Source: Rodentibacter myodis | GTDB taxonomy: Bacteria > Pseudomonadota > Gammaproteobacteria > Enterobacterales > Pasteurellaceae | Reading direction: 5' to 3' | DNA length: 64,000 nucleotides | NCBI RefSeq assembly: GCF_001999305.1 | Contig: NZ_MLHQ01000010.1 | Coordinates: forward strand, 124,001-188,000 | Shown here: piece by piece, positions 8,013-14,565 of the stretch | Layout: every line of letters starts with the position of its first letter | Position numbering within the stretch: position 1 is the first letter of the stretch | The notes under the pieces: model-generated | What the model saw: the letters and a program-made list of their open reading frames with translations, nothing else | Told to the model about the DNA's origin: nothing | The model's database searches: none | Position numbers and translations under genes: made by a program

Positions 8013-8366
8013 TTATTTTTCTTGAGCTTTTAATTGCATAACCTGTGGTAATAACTGCAACGTCATTTTCCAAGCCTGTTCTGATTCGTCCGGTGATAAT
8101 GCTTTACAATCCACATACTCATTGCCATAGTCGCCCATATCCGTTTCATTTTGCGCCACAATTAATGTGATTTTTCGTAGTGCACAGCCTGCTATCGGGT
8201 TTTTATCGTGACCGGCAGAGCCATCTTTCATCGAAAATGCGGCATTACGTAACGCTTGATAATCCCCCTGTAATGCTTTGTTTAATTCTCCTTTTGCTTT
8301 ATCTGTCATTGCAAATGCAGAAAACGAAAGAGCGGCACAAATGACACCAACTAATAATTTTTTCAT
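8013..8366 (-). CDS. Secreted (periplasmic) 117-aa protein, moron-like
   Basis: The ATG at 8366 follows GGGAG. The product has a clear signal peptide (MKKLLVGVICAALSFSAFA, cleavage after AFA) and a mature domain of about 98 aa with two Cys (IAGCALRK, YVDCKAL) that could form a disulfide. Terminators flank the gene on both sides, separating it from GemA and Mor, which is typical of an independently expressed accessory gene. No promoter is obvious and no family is recognised. An export-related role such as surface modification or exclusion is speculative. Confidence 0.7.
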   Translation of the reverse strand: MKKLLVGVICAALSFSAFAMTDKAKGELNKALQGDYQALRNAAFSMKDGSAGHDKNPIAGCALRKITLIVAQNETDMGDYGNEYVDCKALSPDESEQAWKMTLQLLPQVMQLKAQEK

Positions 8367-8380
8367 TATTTTTCTCCCAT

Positions 8381-8404
8381 AAAAAAGGCTCAAAAGAGCC
8401 TTTA
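8381..8404 (-). terminator. Intrinsic terminator after gemA
   Basis: AAAGGCTC and GAGCCTTT form an 8-bp stem with a 4-nt loop, followed by six T on the minus strand, 23 nt downstream of the gemA stop. Confidence 0.85.
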
Positions 8405-8426
8405 ATTTACACCTGACAAAGCATTT

Positions 8427-8831
8427 TCACAATGCCTTTTTATTGTGATCATACACCGACAACATCTGCACCACCTTTTTCAACTGCCACGGCTGCAACC
8501 AATGCACAAAATCCACTTTAAAAGAGCGTTTTGCGATACCGTCTGCATATTCCTTCGGGAGATTGTGTTTTGCCAACAGTGCGGTGATTTTGGCGAGATA
8601 AATCTTTTTATCTTCACGCGGAGCCGCACGATTTCCCCAAAATTTTGACCGCACTTTAAAGCCTTTTTTCACCATTGCATTTAATACTTGCTGTAATTGC
8701 TCCTCATTCATCAAGGAGCAACTGGCTATTCCCGTGGTGTTGATAAGTAACTGACGGTAAGTTTCATCATCCATTCCCAGTTGGGTTTTGCCGATATGGA
8801 TTTTAGTGACTAAACTTTTATGATTAACCAT
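8427..8831 (-). CDS. gemA: GemA-like protein (Mu gp16 family, DUF1018)
   Basis: 134 aa. It has the DUF1018 pattern: KIHIGKTQLGMDDETYRQLL near the N terminus, KVRSKFWGN in the middle and the C-terminal WLQPWQLKKVVQMLSVYD. Mu GemA modulates host gene expression and supercoiling. It is the last early gene before Mor, starts 8 nt inside the preceding gene, and ends at a terminator. Confidence 0.85.
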   Translation of the reverse strand: MVNHKSLVTKIHIGKTQLGMDDETYRQLLINTTGIASCSLMNEEQLQQVLNAMVKKGFKVRSKFWGNRAAPREDKKIYLAKITALLAKHNLPKEYADGIAKRSFKVDFVHWLQPWQLKKVVQMLSVYDHNKKAL

Positions 8832-9198
8832 TGATTTTCACTCCTGTTAAGATTTCTCGTAATTTTTGGCACATTTCGCCTGTACGTTTTCGGTCTTCTT
8901 CCGTCATTTTTCGCTCAATCATTAATGTTTCAGGGTAATAGCGTGGTAAGCGGTCAATCAACATTTTCGGATTAGGAAATCTGTCACATTCTGCGTAAAG
9001 TCGCATAAAGGCTTTCTCAATGCGGGGGATGTCACGCTCTTTCTCCCATTTAGTACCTAGCCCTTTGGTGAGTGCCAACACCCAAACTTGAGCCGTTTTT
9101 ACGATGATTTCCTCTGGTGGTGTATTGGGCAATCTTAATGTCACAAGCCCCATTAACCCCTTTGCAATGACGGCATTCAACCAATCATTTTTTTCCAT
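8824..9198 (-). CDS. Mu-like early protein of unknown function
   Basis: 124 aa from the ATG at 9198 (GGAG 9 nt upstream). Features seen are a Leu-rich N-terminal half, and WVLALTKGLGTKWEKERDI with FPNPKMLIDRLP in the middle. It overlaps genes on both sides by 8-14 nt. Such proteins lie upstream of gemA in Pasteurellaceae Mu-like prophages. Function unknown. Confidence 0.7.
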   Translation of the reverse strand: MEKNDWLNAVIAKGLMGLVTLRLPNTPPEEIIVKTAQVWVLALTKGLGTKWEKERDIPRIEKAFMRLYAECDRFPNPKMLIDRLPRYYPETLMIERKMTEEDRKRTGEMCQKLREILTGVKING

Positions 9199-9676
9199 TT
9201 GCAAACTCCGCTAAATTTGCCAATGCTTGACCTGTTTTGCTGTTTAATGGCGTATGCTGATGATTTTTTGCCGCAACTCTTGTAGCCGGCTCAAGGGATT
9301 GAGATTTTTCCTGCCATTTGCTCATCACTTCAAGCAAATAGCCGTGTCCGACTAATGGGCGTTTAATGTTATGGCGATTGTTAAGCACCGTGTTAAAGCC
9401 ATCAATCCACGCCTCTAAAGGTGCGGCATAAATCTGCCCATTACGAGCAAATTCCCCTTGCTTGGCTAAAGTCATTAACTCTCCCAATAGCTTTGCGACA
9501 CGATGCATCGTAAGGGCAGAGACATCCGGACGAAATAATGCTAAATACTGCACCGCCAATCGCCCAAACTCACCATTGAACTGCATTGCACTTATTACCG
9601 CTTGCGTCGCTTGTTCGTGTTGTAATAACACATCAAGCGATAAGATCGCACCGCAAGCCGGGCATTTACATTTCAT
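9185..9676 (-). CDS. Zinc-ribbon early phage protein
   Basis: 163 aa from the ATG at 9676, which follows AAAGGAGCGAAT. It opens with MKCKCPACGAILSLDVLL, a CxCPxC half zinc ribbon, followed by a helical region. Nucleic-acid binding is possible but not shown. It is preceded by one of three related intergenic hairpins. Confidence 0.7.
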   Translation of the reverse strand: MKCKCPACGAILSLDVLLQHEQATQAVISAMQFNGEFGRLAVQYLALFRPDVSALTMHRVAKLLGELMTLAKQGEFARNGQIYAAPLEAWIDGFNTVLNNRHNIKRPLVGHGYLLEVMSKWQEKSQSLEPATRVAAKNHQHTPLNSKTGQALANLAEFANGKK

Positions 9677-9699
9677 TATTCGCTCCTTTAAACTGAGTT

Positions 9700-9758
9700 T
9701 AAAACACATTATTTAGCCCACTTAAAATGTGGTTTAAATGGGCTGTAAATGGGTTTTA
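9700..9758 (-). repeat. Intergenic hairpin repeat, copy 1
   Basis: On the minus strand three nested helices form: TAAAAC/GTTTTA, CATT/AATG and AGCCCA/TGGGCT. The element begins at the stop codon of the upstream gene and ends just before the ribosome-binding site of the zinc-ribbon gene. Two related copies (10534-10588 and 12381-12438) keep the fold. Confidence 0.75.
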
Positions 9759-10136
9759 ATCAGCTAATGCGATAATCTCATCAATCGTTGGGTCTTCCAT
9801 AAAAATACGCTTACTTAACTCAATTAAAGTTCGTCCAATTACATCGTTTATTTCAGTTTTAGCACTGATTTCCCATTCGTCATCCGCACATTGTTCAAAA
9901 TCAAAATGTAATTTGTGTGAGAATCCAGACTCAATATTTGGATCAACACGTTCAAGTGCTAACCAACCGGCACGAACAACAGCAGGTAATTTGAACATCA
10001 TTAAATTCATCATATCCTTAACATAATTATTCGGATGATTTCGATACGCTGCACCGACATTAAATGTCAAATCATCCTCTGCCGTTGTTACATTAATTTC
10101 CAATGTCACTAAATAATGCTTTGTGTTACTAGCCAT
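9756..10136 (-). CDS. Hypothetical early phage protein
   Basis: 126 aa from the ATG at 10136, one base after the preceding TAA stop. The N-terminal half alternates polar and hydrophobic residues (HYLVTLEINVTTAEDD), suggesting beta strands. The C terminus is acidic (EDPTIDEIIALAD). No family recognised. Its stop codon is the first part of hairpin copy 1. Confidence 0.6.
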   Translation of the reverse strand: MASNTKHYLVTLEINVTTAEDDLTFNVGAAYRNHPNNYVKDMMNLMMFKLPAVVRAGWLALERVDPNIESGFSHKLHFDFEQCADDEWEISAKTEINDVIGRTLIELSKRIFMEDPTIDEIIALAD

Positions 10137-10137
10137 T

Positions 10138-10512
10138 TTATTCCACCACTTGAATAGAAAAGCCACCTGAACTAAACACTACACTAGCATCATTTTTGGT
10201 AAGCTGTTTTATTAATTGATAAGTTTTAGGGCAACGTCCGCTCCCTTTTTCCTCTTTGAACAAACTTTCTAATTCTGCCCAATGTTCCACTAATTTTTCC
10301 CAAATTGGTGACACTCGTTTCATTTTGTTAAGGTGATAATTCATTTCCGGCACTCGTTCTAACAGCTTGATACAACGAGCCAAATCAGACGGATCACGGG
10401 GATAATGTTTCCCCCTCGGCACAACACCAAACCCAATCACAAATGCCATACACTTGCTACTGAGTCCAACATCTTCATCATCAGCCAACCACTGAATAAT
10501 CTCTTTTTGCAT
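10138..10512 (-). CDS. Hypothetical Mu-like early protein
   Basis: 124 aa from the ATG at 10512, preceded by AAAGGAGCGATT. It contains EIIQWLADDEDVGLSSKCM, GFGVVPRGKHYPRDPSDLAR and WAELESLFKEE, a pattern seen in a conserved early protein of Mu-like prophages. Function unknown. Its leader contains hairpin copy 2. Confidence 0.7.
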   Translation of the reverse strand: MQKEIIQWLADDEDVGLSSKCMAFVIGFGVVPRGKHYPRDPSDLARCIKLLERVPEMNYHLNKMKRVSPIWEKLVEHWAELESLFKEEKGSGRCPKTYQLIKQLTKNDASVVFSSGGFSIQVVE

Positions 10513-10533
10513 AATCGCTCCTTTGTTAATTGA

Positions 10534-10588
10534 CAAAACACATTATTCAGCCCACTTTACGTGGAAAATGGGCTGTAAATGGGTTTTA
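10534..10588 (-). repeat. Intergenic hairpin repeat, copy 2
   Basis: Same fold as the copy at 9700-9758: TAAAAC/GTTTTG, CATT/AATG and AGCCCA/TGGGCT, with an extra inner CAC/GTG. It starts at the stop codon of the upstream gene and ends before an AAAGGAGCGA ribosome-binding site. Confidence 0.75.
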
Positions 10589-11113
10589 AGATTTATCCAT
10601 AAATTCTTGTGGTGGTATCGGAAGCGGACGCCAATATCTTATTTTCGTACACTCTCCGTTAAATCCATAAAACCGATTACCTTGCACCATATAAGCTAAT
10701 ACATAAGTTTCATCATCGGGTTCATCGACACCAAAACACATCACAACATCACTACGTTCAAATCCATTATGATCAAATACCTTTGGCAATTCTTCCGAAC
10801 ACTTAATCCAACCATTATTCCGGTTATATTCAACAAGCTGAGGATGTTCAACCATATAATTAAAATCATTGCCGTATTCTTCTTTTTCTGCTTCGGTTAG
10901 TGGTCTTGTTGGTAAACTAAAATCACCTAAAATTACACCGAAACAGGTTCTTCTGATTCCATCTTGTAACTCTTCCGAAAAACTACCATCCCATTCACCG
11001 CCATAACAATAAGATTTATCTGCTTCATTTATTGCAGCGGATTTTGCTTCATCTAATGTAGAGTGCAAACTGAATTCACCTTCGCAGCCTTCATAGCTAA
11101 AATATTTGCTCAT
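10586..11113 (-). CDS. Hypothetical phage protein with DUF551-like C terminus
   Basis: 175 aa. The last ~75 residues carry the DUF551 pattern: GWIKCSEELPK, then VVMCFGVDEP and a closing RYWRPLPIPP. The N-terminal part (MSKYFSYEGCEGEFSLHSTL) is a small domain seen with DUF551 in phages. Function unknown. It is part of a string of small early genes with 2-3 nt spacing. Confidence 0.7.
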   Translation of the reverse strand: MSKYFSYEGCEGEFSLHSTLDEAKSAAINEADKSYCYGGEWDGSFSEELQDGIRRTCFGVILGDFSLPTRPLTEAEKEEYGNDFNYMVEHPQLVEYNRNNGWIKCSEELPKVFDHNGFERSDVVMCFGVDEPDDETYVLAYMVQGNRFYGFNGECTKIRYWRPLPIPPQEFMDKS

Positions 11114-11115
11114 TT

Positions 11116-11409
11116 TTAATCCTCCTTGCGTACCTTAATCTTTACATCATTTTCGCCATTGTGATGATGTCTAATCGTTACATCATACTCATCAACGCCG
11201 ATTCTGCCGTCATCCTTCCATCTAATAACCGGCGCAGGGTTGATTTGCACTGCTACGCCTAAGCCATCAATAGCAACTTGACGTTTCGCAATAAACGCTT
11301 TGCGGATAGCAAACCAATGTATAAAATCCGGCAAAAATCGGTTAAATTGCTCTTCACTCATCTGTAAAAAATCTTCAACGGTTCTGAACTCAAAGATTTT
11401 GTTTTCCAT
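11116..11409 (-). CDS. Hypothetical early phage protein
   Basis: 97 aa, mixed helical N-terminal half (FEFRTVEDFLQMSEEQFNRF) and a C terminus with a His cluster (TIRHHHNGENDVKIKV). It lies 3 nt from its neighbours on both sides, so it is co-translated. No family recognised. Confidence 0.6.
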   Translation of the reverse strand: MENKIFEFRTVEDFLQMSEEQFNRFLPDFIHWFAIRKAFIAKRQVAIDGLGVAVQINPAPVIRWKDDGRIGVDEYDVTIRHHHNGENDVKIKVRKED

Positions 11410-11412
11410 TTT

Positions 11413-11799
11413 TTACTCCTTGATCTCTTTCCAATTAGCAATAATAAAATCATCGCTAGTAATATCCGGCACGTTGTAACTGTGAAATTTGATACCAAAT
11501 GATCCATCTAGTGGGAAATACCCTTCCTCACGTTCCATAATCTTAATGATGTGTATCTCAGAATAGTCGTTGGCAAAGTAAAAAATTCGATGTGCGGCGA
11601 GCGGCAACCAAGATGCTAAATGTTCTTTAAAGGGGGCATTTTTATTTGGATGTTCAGCCCAAAATGTTGACATTTCAATTACAGCGTCTTTCAATTTTGG
11701 ATGGTCAAAATCAATCTCAAATTTCACATTTGCTTCAACGCCACACCAACTATCGGTTTCTACGGTTACCAGTTGTTTTCCTGTTAATTTCATTTTCAT
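11413..11799 (-). CDS. DUF2528-like early protein
   Basis: 128 aa. The ATG at 11799 overlaps the upstream stop (ATGA) and follows TTGGGGGA. The product has KFEIDFDHPKLKDAVIEMS and later FYFANDYSEIHIIKIMEREE, then a C terminus (FIIANWKEIKE), as in DUF2528 proteins of Mu-like phages. Function unknown. Confidence 0.65.
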   Translation of the reverse strand: MKMKLTGKQLVTVETDSWCGVEANVKFEIDFDHPKLKDAVIEMSTFWAEHPNKNAPFKEHLASWLPLAAHRIFYFANDYSEIHIIKIMEREEGYFPLDGSFGIKFHSYNVPDITSDDFIIANWKEIKE

Positions 11800-11966
11800 T
11801 CCCCCAATACCGGCGCAATTCGCCACGCCACCGTTTTCATCTCCCGACTTGCCCGATGTAATACTTTCAGGGCATCGCTATTTTTATCTTCCAGCAAATT
11901 GTCTTTGGCAATTTCCAACAGCGTCTGAATATCGACAATTTGTTGCGCAATATCTGCCTTTTTCAT
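11796..11966 (-). CDS. 56-aa helical early protein
   Basis: Starts MKKADIAQQIVDIQTLLEIA and ends AWRIAPVLGE; almost wholly helical. Both ends overlap neighbours by 4 nt (ATGA), which supports coding. No family recognised. Confidence 0.6.
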   Translation of the reverse strand: MKKADIAQQIVDIQTLLEIAKDNLLEDKNSDALKVLHRASREMKTVAWRIAPVLGE

Positions 11967-12127
11967 ACTTCCTCCACCTCAACAACATCATCAATTTCAA
12001 CGATTTTGTGTGGCAAATTGTTAATATCAAAAGTGTTTAAATCACATTTTTCTAATACTTGCTCATTGCTTTCAGCCTCGACCACTGCCTCAACTAAGCA
12101 ATAAAAACGGGCTATATACTTCGCCAT
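11963..12127 (-). CDS. 54-aa acidic early protein
   Basis: Starts after a strong AGGAGG. The product (MAKYIARFYCLVEAVVEAES... to VVEVEEV) is acidic. Its stop overlaps the next start (ATGA). It fills the gap between the lipoprotein gene and the 56-aa gene. Function unknown. Confidence 0.6.
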   Translation of the reverse strand: MAKYIARFYCLVEAVVEAESNEQVLEKCDLNTFDINNLPHKIVEIDDVVEVEEV

Positions 12128-12136
12128 TATTTCCTC

Positions 12137-12364
12137 CTAATTCGGCACATCATTGTTATTGCAGGTGTAGGGATAAAAATCCGCATTCACTTTTGGCGTA
12201 ATTCCCCCTTTGCTATAACCTTCGTAAACCAAATATACAACGCCACTAATACAAGTTTCGTGTATGCTTGCTTTAATTGATGCTTGTTCGATTTGCTGTT
12301 GTGTCGGTCTATCACAAGCAGTTAATGCACAAAGTGCGGTCAAAATCACGATTGCTTTTTTCAT
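12137..12364 (-). CDS. Small lipoprotein in the early operon
   Basis: 75 aa with a lipoprotein signal (MKKAIVILTALCALTAC), so the mature protein would be about 60 aa at the cell envelope. Two further Cys (ETCISG, YTCNNN) may pair. An early-expressed phage lipoprotein suggests superinfection exclusion or envelope modification, but nothing in the sequence proves it. The gene follows hairpin copy 3 and CAGGAGTAAC. Confidence 0.7.
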   Translation of the reverse strand: MKKAIVILTALCALTACDRPTQQQIEQASIKASIHETCISGVVYLVYEGYSKGGITPKVNADFYPYTCNNNDVPN

Positions 12365-12380
12365 TGTTACTCCTGTTGGT

Positions 12381-12438
12381 TAAAACACTTTATAAACGCC
12401 CCTTAAAGCGGGTTTAAAGAGCGTTGAAAAGAGTTTTA
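12381..12438 (-). repeat. Intergenic hairpin repeat, copy 3
   Basis: It keeps the fold of copies 1 and 2 with different bases: TAAAAC/GTTTTA, CTTT/AAAG (CATT/AATG in the others) and AACGC/GCGTT (AGCCCA/TGGGCT in the others). These paired changes are direct evidence for a selected RNA structure. Confidence 0.75.
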
Positions 12439-12630
12439 CATTTCAGCTAATTGCCCTTTATATTTTTGTTCTAATGCCATTAATTCCGCACGTTGCAACC
12501 AATCCAGTTCTACAGGGTTTTCGTATGCGTATTTGATTTCATATAACGTATCGCTTTCCGTTGGGCTAATTGCATGTACATTGAGTAATTTTTCAGCCAG
12601 TTGGTATTCTGATATTGTTGGCTTCCACAT
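12436..12630 (-). CDS. Hypothetical early phage protein
   Basis: 64 aa from the ATG at 12630, 1 nt after the DUF3164 stop and preceded by GGGGGTG. It begins MWKPTISEYQLAEKLLN and is helical. No family recognised. Its stop codon starts hairpin copy 3. Confidence 0.6.
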   Translation of the reverse strand: MWKPTISEYQLAEKLLNVHAISPTESDTLYEIKYAYENPVELDWLQRAELMALEQKYKGQLAEM

Positions 12631-12631
12631 A

Positions 12632-13249
12632 TCACACCCCCGCCACATCCAACGCAATCGGCACATACTGATCGCTTTCACCCACGCGTTCATAAAGTCG
12701 CACATAGGCTTTACTGCTCACCACTTGCACGCTTTCGCTAATCGCCTGCATTGCGTTTTGCCAGCGTTCGTCTTGAATATCCACCCGTCGTAACCCTAAA
12801 ATGCGAGAGGTATTCAAATTGCCTTCTTTATCCACATTAAACGCCCGCTCAATTAAGGCTTTCAATTCAGGGCGAGAGCCTTCCGACCATTCACTTAAAC
12901 ATTCATCAATCAGCACTTTTGCCGCTTGAATACGTTCGTCAAATTGCAGATGGTCGTTAATGGCACGTTGGATTTTGTATTTGCCGTCATAGCTAAATAG
13001 CGTGATATTGCCTTTTGTGCCGCCCACTTTGGCTTGATACTTCTCGGCAGATAACTCAACAAAAGCCTGAATATCGCCGAAAATACTGTCCTTAAATTCA
13101 CTGATTTCTCGGCGAATTGCTTTCCCTTTGCCAATCCATTCCCGCACCAACGCATCACGCTCTTTGTCGATGTCTTTCACCAAATCGGCAGGGGTTAAAT
13201 TGCCCTTTGCATCGCGCCAGTATTCTTTTCCTTCAATCATTACTTTCAT
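12632..13249 (-). CDS. DUF3164 early protein
   Basis: 205 aa. DUF3164 features are visible: MIEGKEYWRDAKGNLTP at the start, VKDIDKERDALVREWI, GNITLFSYDGKYKIQRA, and the closing SKAYVRLYER. These proteins follow MuA/MuB in many transposable phages. No biochemical role is known to me. It is not the Mu Gam protein, and no Gam homologue is seen in this window. Confidence 0.85.
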   Translation of the reverse strand: MKVMIEGKEYWRDAKGNLTPADLVKDIDKERDALVREWIGKGKAIRREISEFKDSIFGDIQAFVELSAEKYQAKVGGTKGNITLFSYDGKYKIQRAINDHLQFDERIQAAKVLIDECLSEWSEGSRPELKALIERAFNVDKEGNLNTSRILGLRRVDIQDERWQNAMQAISESVQVVSSKAYVRLYERVGESDQYVPIALDVAGV

Positions 13250-13444
13250 TTAGAATTCCTCTTTATCTAACTTAATCACAACCAACCGTTTCCCCGATTG
13301 ATTTCGCCTGTGAAACCTTGGCGTACTCATACTTTGTATGGTCTTGGCTTGTACGCCCAGTTTTTCTGCTAATTCTTCTGCCGTGCCGTCGCCTAAATTT
13401 TCCTCTCCGCGATATACGGCATAGATTTGACGACGCTTTGTCAT
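13250..13444 (-). CDS. Small HTH-like early protein
   Basis: 64 aa, basic. TAEELAEKLGVQAKTIQSM looks like a helix-turn-helix; the rest (RFHRRNQSGKRLVVIKL) is positively charged. DNA binding is likely from pattern. The gene ends 1 nt before DUF3164. Confidence 0.6.
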   Translation of the reverse strand: MTKRRQIYAVYRGEENLGDGTAEELAEKLGVQAKTIQSMSTPRFHRRNQSGKRLVVIKLDKEEF

Positions 13445-13453
13445 AGCCCCTCC

Positions 13454-13663
13454 TTACCAATACACCGTAACACCTTGCTCGTCTGCGACATTTCGCACAC
13501 GTCTTACCCCTTGGCTGTAAGTGGTCATCTGCACGCTTTTTTGCTTTAAACGGCGGCTTGGGTTCATCACCACCATCATCGGAAAACGCCCGTCTTTACT
13601 TTCCACAATTTGCACGCCTTCACGTCTTAACGCATACGCCACACGGATCATTTGTTCTCTCAT
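13454..13663 (-). CDS. Small basic early protein
   Basis: 69 aa, basic, beginning MREQMIRVAYALRREGVQIVE and ending EQGVTVYW. It lies between MuB and the HTH protein in the early operon. Function unknown. Confidence 0.6.
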   Translation of the reverse strand: MREQMIRVAYALRREGVQIVESKDGRFPMMVVMNPSRRLKQKSVQMTTYSQGVRRVRNVADEQGVTVYW

Positions 13664-13673
13664 TGTTTGCTCC

Positions 13674-14558
13674 TTAGCTAATCAACATTTTGCTATACTG
13701 TTCAATCATTGCTGCACTGATTTGGGTGTCGTTTATTTCTGCCGACCGCACCACACCGCGCATTAATTTGCTTAATCGGCGGGCGTTCCCTTTGCAGGCT
13801 TTAATCAATGGCTCGTTAAATTCGCTGGTATTTAGCGCACTTTGCGCTAACATTGCCAAATCTTCATCGGGTAGGGCGTTGCCTAAATCGCAGGCAAAAC
13901 CCACGCGGCTATAAAGCTGTGCCAATTCGTTATTTTTACCTTTTAAATTCACTAATAAGCGAGGCATACCGGCTAAAATCACGCCACATTGGGTTAAATC
14001 GTGAATGCGGCGGATAAACTCTAATGCACGGGTAGAAAGTAATTCCGCTTCATCAATGATTAATAACCGTTCCGATCCTTTCAGTTTTTCCACAATGCCG
14101 GATAACACATCGTTATTAATTCCGCGGCTGTTTGCCCCCACCGCTTCGGCAATCTTGCGGAGCAATACTTTCGGATTGCAGCTTGGGTCGGTTTCAATCA
14201 AAACGGCGGAGCTGTGTTCTTTGGCATATTGTTTCAACATCTGCGTTTTGCCTAAGCCTGCCGCACCGTAAATCACGTTAATTTCGCCTTCTGCGTGGGC
14301 AAATTGCATAATTTCCATTCCACGTCTTGCTGTCATTGTCGGGACAAACTTGGCGTTATATTTTGCTTCTACCACTTTTGCTTTTTGGCGGGCTAAAAGT
14401 TCGTCCACTTTTTCATCAATCCATTTGGTATCAGTTGGATATTTACCGTTCAAATATTGGCTCACCGTGGTAATGGACACATCAAACAATGTTGCCACCT
14501 GTTTTTGGCTCATTTTGTTGGCATCCATAAAGGCTTTTAAGTCTTGGCTTTTCATCAT
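13674..14558 (-). CDS. MuB-like target-selection ATPase
   Basis: 294 aa from the ATG at 14558, 7 nt after the MuA stop and preceded by AAGGGGAAA. The N terminus is an HTH (FDVSITTVSQYLNGKY). The AAA+ core has Walker A GAAGLGKTQ, Walker B RLLIIDEAELL and a sensor region (GVILAGMPRLL). MuB binds DNA in an ATP-dependent way, delivers target DNA to MuA and gives target immunity. Confidence 0.93.
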   Translation of the reverse strand: MMKSQDLKAFMDANKMSQKQVATLFDVSITTVSQYLNGKYPTDTKWIDEKVDELLARQKAKVVEAKYNAKFVPTMTARRGMEIMQFAHAEGEINVIYGAAGLGKTQMLKQYAKEHSSAVLIETDPSCNPKVLLRKIAEAVGANSRGINNDVLSGIVEKLKGSERLLIIDEAELLSTRALEFIRRIHDLTQCGVILAGMPRLLVNLKGKNNELAQLYSRVGFACDLGNALPDEDLAMLAQSALNTSEFNEPLIKACKGNARRLSKLMRGVVRSAEINDTQISAAMIEQYSKMLIS

Positions 14559-14565
14559 TTTCCCC

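Noticed and set aside
8445..8648. Plus-strand ORFs opposite the Mu-like genes
   Set aside because: They are antisense shadows of gemA and neighbours with no ribosome-binding sites or recognisable motifs.
12632..13249. Mu Gam (host nuclease inhibitor)
   Set aside because: Position suggests Gam but the motifs are those of DUF3164.
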